A DNA stretch of 64,000 nt from Macrostomum hystrix. Taxonomy: Eukaryota; Platyhelminthes; Macrostomidae. Position 1 is the first letter of the stretch; every line of letters starts with the position of its first letter. The notes beneath the pieces were generated by a model. That model searched no databases. It had not been told where the DNA came from and saw only the letters and a list, made by a program, of their open reading frames with translations. Positions 60,534 through 64,000 of this stretch are shown in pieces. Location of the stretch: positions 5,198,001 through 5,262,000 of the forward strand of contig CATNEN010000025.1 in the NCBI GenBank assembly GCA_950097015.1, given 5' to 3'. The position numbers and the translations under genes are program-made.

Positions 60534-60705
60534 TGTTGTTGCAAGCTCTAGGATCATTCAATGGAGCCTAAAACTTTAATAAAAGATCCTCTTAATATTG
60601 CAACCAGGTTGGTATGCCCAATTTGTGCACACCTTACAGACATTTTTGATGTGTTTCTGCAAAGCCGGCTTACTTATTGGGTCATGGAAGGTGAATCATA
60701 CAATG
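60534..60705 (+). repeat. Dispersed repeat R1 copy
   Basis: Starts TTGTTGCAAGCTCTAGGATC and runs to AAAGCCGGCTTACTTATTGG, with the ATGGAAGGTGAATCAT flank shared with 42473-42650. It begins about 110 bases upstream of the ARF start codon. Confidence 0.75.
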
Positions 60706-60862
60706 CCTTTAATTATCATGAGCATAGATTAACAAATTTTCAGAATAAATTATGTTCATTAAAAGTTCAACACTCTCAAACAGAAGCAGATGCAAAGATG
60801 TTTTTTAAACTATTTTACGATATTAAAAGGGTAGGGCAGAGATAGAAAATCCATACAAAATA

Positions 60863-61180
60863 TGGTTCAGAGCGACTGCGCTGACACTGTACAGAGGGGT
60901 CCTCATGGCACCTCACTGCGGATTTGAGCTCAAAGATATTGATGTGAGAGTATGATGTCTTATAGATCCGCCCTCATCCACAGCAATCAAAAAGTCAACT
61001 TACTGTTATAAGTTTTATTTATTATTCGAATGTTGTTGCAAGCTCTAGGATCATTCAATGGAGCCAAAGCTTTAATAAAAGATCCTCTTAATATTGCAAC
61101 CAGTTTGGTATGCCCAATTTGTGCACACCTTGCAGAGGCTTTTTTGACTTGTTTCTGCAAAGCCGGCTTACTCATTGGGC
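60863..61180 (+). repeat. Dispersed repeat R1 copy, with upstream block
   Basis: Reads in the same order as the reverse complement of 42033-42345: GCGCTGACACTGTACAGAGG, CGGATTTGAGCTCAAAGA, then the TTGTTGCAAGCTCTAGGATC core and GCCGGCTTACTCATTGGGCT. Confidence 0.75.
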
Positions 61181-61549
61181 TGTTGATAATCAAACATACA
61201 ATGCATATAGCAGTTGGACTATATAAGTACATTTTGCATCAGGGGCCAGGATTTGATTTTGAATTTAATGCAATGCCTCATATATAGGGCATTTAGAGTC
61301 ATCTGTTGTACCATTTGATTAACTGAGATGTCTGAGAATTAGTGAACACAGTATATCTATTTCCATCCTAGAGTCCTAAAGGAAGTTATTAAAAGACAAC
61401 AGTTTTTTCAGATTGAAGGTTTTGCTCCCACTGCCATCAAATGACTTGTTTTACGTATTAATCCTAGTGTCTTAACCATGGTCTCCACATATATTTAGCC
61501 AACCAGTGGGCATAAAAATAATTACTTCATAAAATAAAAATCTACTTTT

Positions 61550-61770
61550 TTAATGTTGTTGCAAGCTTTTGGATAATTAATTGGACCTAAAACTTTCTGG
61601 GTTAGGGTTAGGGTTAGGGTTAGGGTTAGGAAAAACATGTGCGTGCTGCATGTAATGACTCAAATAAAATACCCTCTTAATAATACAATCAGTTTGGTAT
61701 GCCCAATTTTTGCACAACTTGCAGACACTTTTAACTTGGTTACTGCAATGCCGGCTTACATATTGGGCAG
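61550..61770 (+). repeat. Diverged R1 copy interrupted by telomere-like repeats
   Basis: The left part (TTGTTGCAAGCTTTTGGATA ... TTGGACCTAAAACTTT) and the right part (TTGGTATGCCCAATTTTTGC ... GCCGGCTTACATATTGGGC) both belong to R1. About 60 bases of unrelated DNA, including (GGGTTA)n, lie between them. Confidence 0.65.
61599..61630. repeat. Interstitial telomere-like tract (GGGTTA)n
   Basis: Just over five perfect units of the animal telomere hexamer, reading TTAGGG on the + strand, stand inside an R1 repeat. Confidence 0.9.
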
Positions 61771-61799
61771 CTTATATTTTGTCATTAACTACACTAGCA

Positions 61800-63190
61800 C
61801 TAACAACATATCATATAAATAAAAACTAAATAATGCATAAATCACACATCACATAATAAAATATTTTTACTATTTTTGATAAATTGTTATCATATGCCAG
61901 TTTTCTAGATTATAACAGCTTAGAAATCCTCTACATAACTTTTGTATGATGGCCTAAGCTTGCTGGTAGTTAAGTCTAAAAATATGTTTTTTACTAATTG
62001 TGGTACTAGTAAGTAATCAATATAGCAATGCTAGGCAAATACTACAAATATATATAAAGATTCTAGCCTAATAGCATTTTGATATAATAGCTTGTTAGTC
62101 TAACAAGCAAATCAATTTTAACTTTTTGATTTTTAGTTTAATATAATACTCCCAATAATAACTAATAGAAACAAAATGTTTGTCTTTGGCCAATTCATCA
62201 ATAATTAATTTATACATAATAATATAATATAATTATTAAGAGATATACTGTGGCATTCTGCACTATTCATAGCCCAGGCAATAAGAAAATTAACTAGCTA
62301 GTCATACTGGAATAAAAATTAGCAAATTAGCTATCTAGATAGAATAGGTAGCAAAAAAAGTGTACATGTTGAATAAAAGAGTAAATTTGTCTAATTCATG
62401 CAGTATATGCCTTAGTGATATTCCAAAAGTGATTTTTCTCTTGAAATGAAAAATGAAAGAGACAGGTTTATAACTTTGAAATAGAAAACTAAATTTTCCA
62501 GAATTAGAACTTCCTAAGACCTAAGATATTCTGTTAGCACTGCCTAATTGTTCACATTAGCTAATGGTTCAAGTTCGAGTTTTTTGTGTTTGCTTGAGTG
62601 TTTATATTTTCATTATACGAATAGTTATGTCTACTATATATTGCACTGGGCCTTTAATTGAGAGATGATATGAAGAAACACATTTTTACCTATCTGTTGC
62701 ACTATTTTGTCAAACATTTTGGTTGGACAAATACAATCTAGTCTGCTTACATTTGCATAAATGGCCAACTTAGGAACATTTCTCTTTCTGTAGGATACCA
62801 CTGTTGGATAATTGAATTATTTGTGTCTGCATTGACTTGATATGACAATGGTACTTTGGTTATTGTGTTGAAATTTTAGCACAACTCATTAAAAATAATG
62901 GGACTTGTGAGTTGTTGATATCATCTAACATGTCAATGACATTGCTCAACACAATATCTGTATCCTTCAAGGTCAACTTTATAGACCTATCCTCAAAAAT
63001 AGCAGTTGCTGTGCAATTAAATGCAATTTTGGTTTCAAGTCCAAAATTTGGTAATAAAAACTGATTTGAAGATTCAAAGACTTGAATTTATGATCACTAA
63101 CCTCCCAACACAAAATTGACTAATTGTTGTAAATTGTGGTAAATTGTTGATTTAATCACAAACCTCAAAATTTGACCATTGAGTTCAATG
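61800..63190. other. AT-rich spacer
   Basis: No gene, RNA or clear repeat seen. Confidence 0.5.
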
Positions 63191-63194
63191 AAAA

Positions 63195-63445
63195 CCATAC
63201 ATATGCAACCTCCCAAATCTTAGCCAGCCGTGCAACTTAGTTTTTGCTCTATTTACGACTTAGTGTCCTCTCATTTGCTCTATTTTTTCTCTCCCCTTAT
63301 TCTTCTTCTTCACACTTTCCTTTTTTGTCCCTTGGTCCCCCCTTTGATTTTTTTGTGCTTGGCTGATTGGTTTTTGTGACTTACCTTGCTTGGCACTCGT
63401 TTCACCTGGCCAGTTCGGCCAGGTTGGCCAGGTGTTGCGCATGTA
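63195..63445 (+). repeat. Dispersed repeat, inverted partner of 36420-36640
   Basis: Shares ordered blocks with the reverse complement of 36420-36640: CAACCTCCCAAATC, CTCATTTGCTCTATTTTTCTC, TTTTTTGTCCCTTGG and the GGCCAGGTTGG region at its end. It has no coding motif. Confidence 0.7.
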
Positions 63446-64000
63446 TGATGAAAACTTTGTAAGGCATGATTATCGCATTTTTAAGATTCAAAAGAACATT
63501 TTAAAGCCAGTTTAAATCATTTTAGGCCTAAGCAAATCAAATATACTGCATATGTCTATATATGTACATACCAGGTGGAAACTGGTTTGTACACCAACTT
63601 GATTTACTTACACTAATGTATGCCAAGTCTATGCCAATGGCCATTGAAGACAGCCAACAGGCCTCTTTCCAGACTATGGCACTCATGATCATGAAGGTGC
63701 ACTTGCAACCTTGCACTGAATTCTAAGAATATATACTTAGTGCTTGATGTGAATACTGAGTATAAGAGTATATTATGTACATAGATAGATCCAATAGTAA
63801 TAAGCAATTAGTCCTTAAAGTTGCTAACAAGAGCCAATTTACTTTATAGACATTTGTTATAGGGCTAACTTAATTCTACTGCTGTCACCAAAGTTGTTGT
63901 AGGGCTATTTTATAATATTTAATAATCTCACTGACTGTCACTACTAAATTCCTAATAATGCCACCAAAGTTGTTCTAGGCTTTTTTTATTTAAGTACTAT
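63446..64000. other. AT-rich spacer
   Basis: No gene seen. A short phrase, CACCAAAGTTGTTGTAGGGCT, recurs in altered form at the window's end (63961-63980), suggesting a diverged repeat that continues beyond the window. Confidence 0.45.

Overview
The window is nuclear DNA from an animal. Its genes have many spliced exons with GT..AG introns and fairly GC-rich, often Ala/Arg-rich coding exons, set in AT-rich spacers full of transposons, minisatellites and a tRNA-derived SINE. A short (TTAGGG)n-type tract is present. The protein set (DEG/ENaC channel, CFAP92-like and ALMS-motif ciliary or centrosomal proteins, plastin, SFT2, ARF) is metazoan. A lophotrochozoan such as a free-living flatworm is my best guess from overall style, but no marker in the window proves it.

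Layout: (1) 1.8-10.1 kb, + strand, a 13-exon DEG/ENaC channel whose ectodomain carries two kringle domains and a WSC domain; its introns hold four SINE copies and two LINE tails. (2) 12.5-13.8 kb, - strand, a three-exon unrecognised gene. (3) 15.3-20.3 kb, - strand, a four-exon CFAP92/KIAA1257-like gene. (4) 23.6-27.4 kb, - strand, a 5'-truncated Ty3/gypsy retrotransposon with an extra ORF after integrase. (5) 27.4-28.2 kb, a cluster of foldback (hairpin) elements, then a 20-bp minisatellite. (6) 29.6-33.0 kb, - strand, an SFT2-domain Golgi traffic protein with a dead mariner in its intron. (7) 33-41 kb, AT-rich DNA with a 466-bp MITE, a MULE transposase fragment and dispersed repeats. (8) 41.2-44.7 kb, + strand, the last three exons of an ALMS-motif protein. 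(9) 48.2-56.3 kb, + strand, a plastin/fimbrin gene with an apparent alternative first exon; its last intron holds a SINE, a 32-bp minisatellite and, inside that minisatellite, an internally deleted P element with 31-bp inverted repeats, an 8-bp target duplication and a THAP domain. (10) 57.4-58.3 kb, a 21-bp minisatellite. (11) 59.3-60.4 kb, - strand, a class I ARF GTPase. (12) 60.5-64 kb, dispersed repeats, an interstitial telomere-like tract and AT-rich DNA.

The genes do not form an operon or one pathway. Several concern the cytoskeleton, cilia and vesicle traffic, which is ordinary for animal housekeeping genes that happen to be neighbours. The most unusual content is the channel with a WSC domain nested inside a kringle (a Kremen-like module in an ion channel) and the P-element relic. 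Exon limits were read by eye from splice consensus, phase agreement and family resemblance. No alignment or database search was run.
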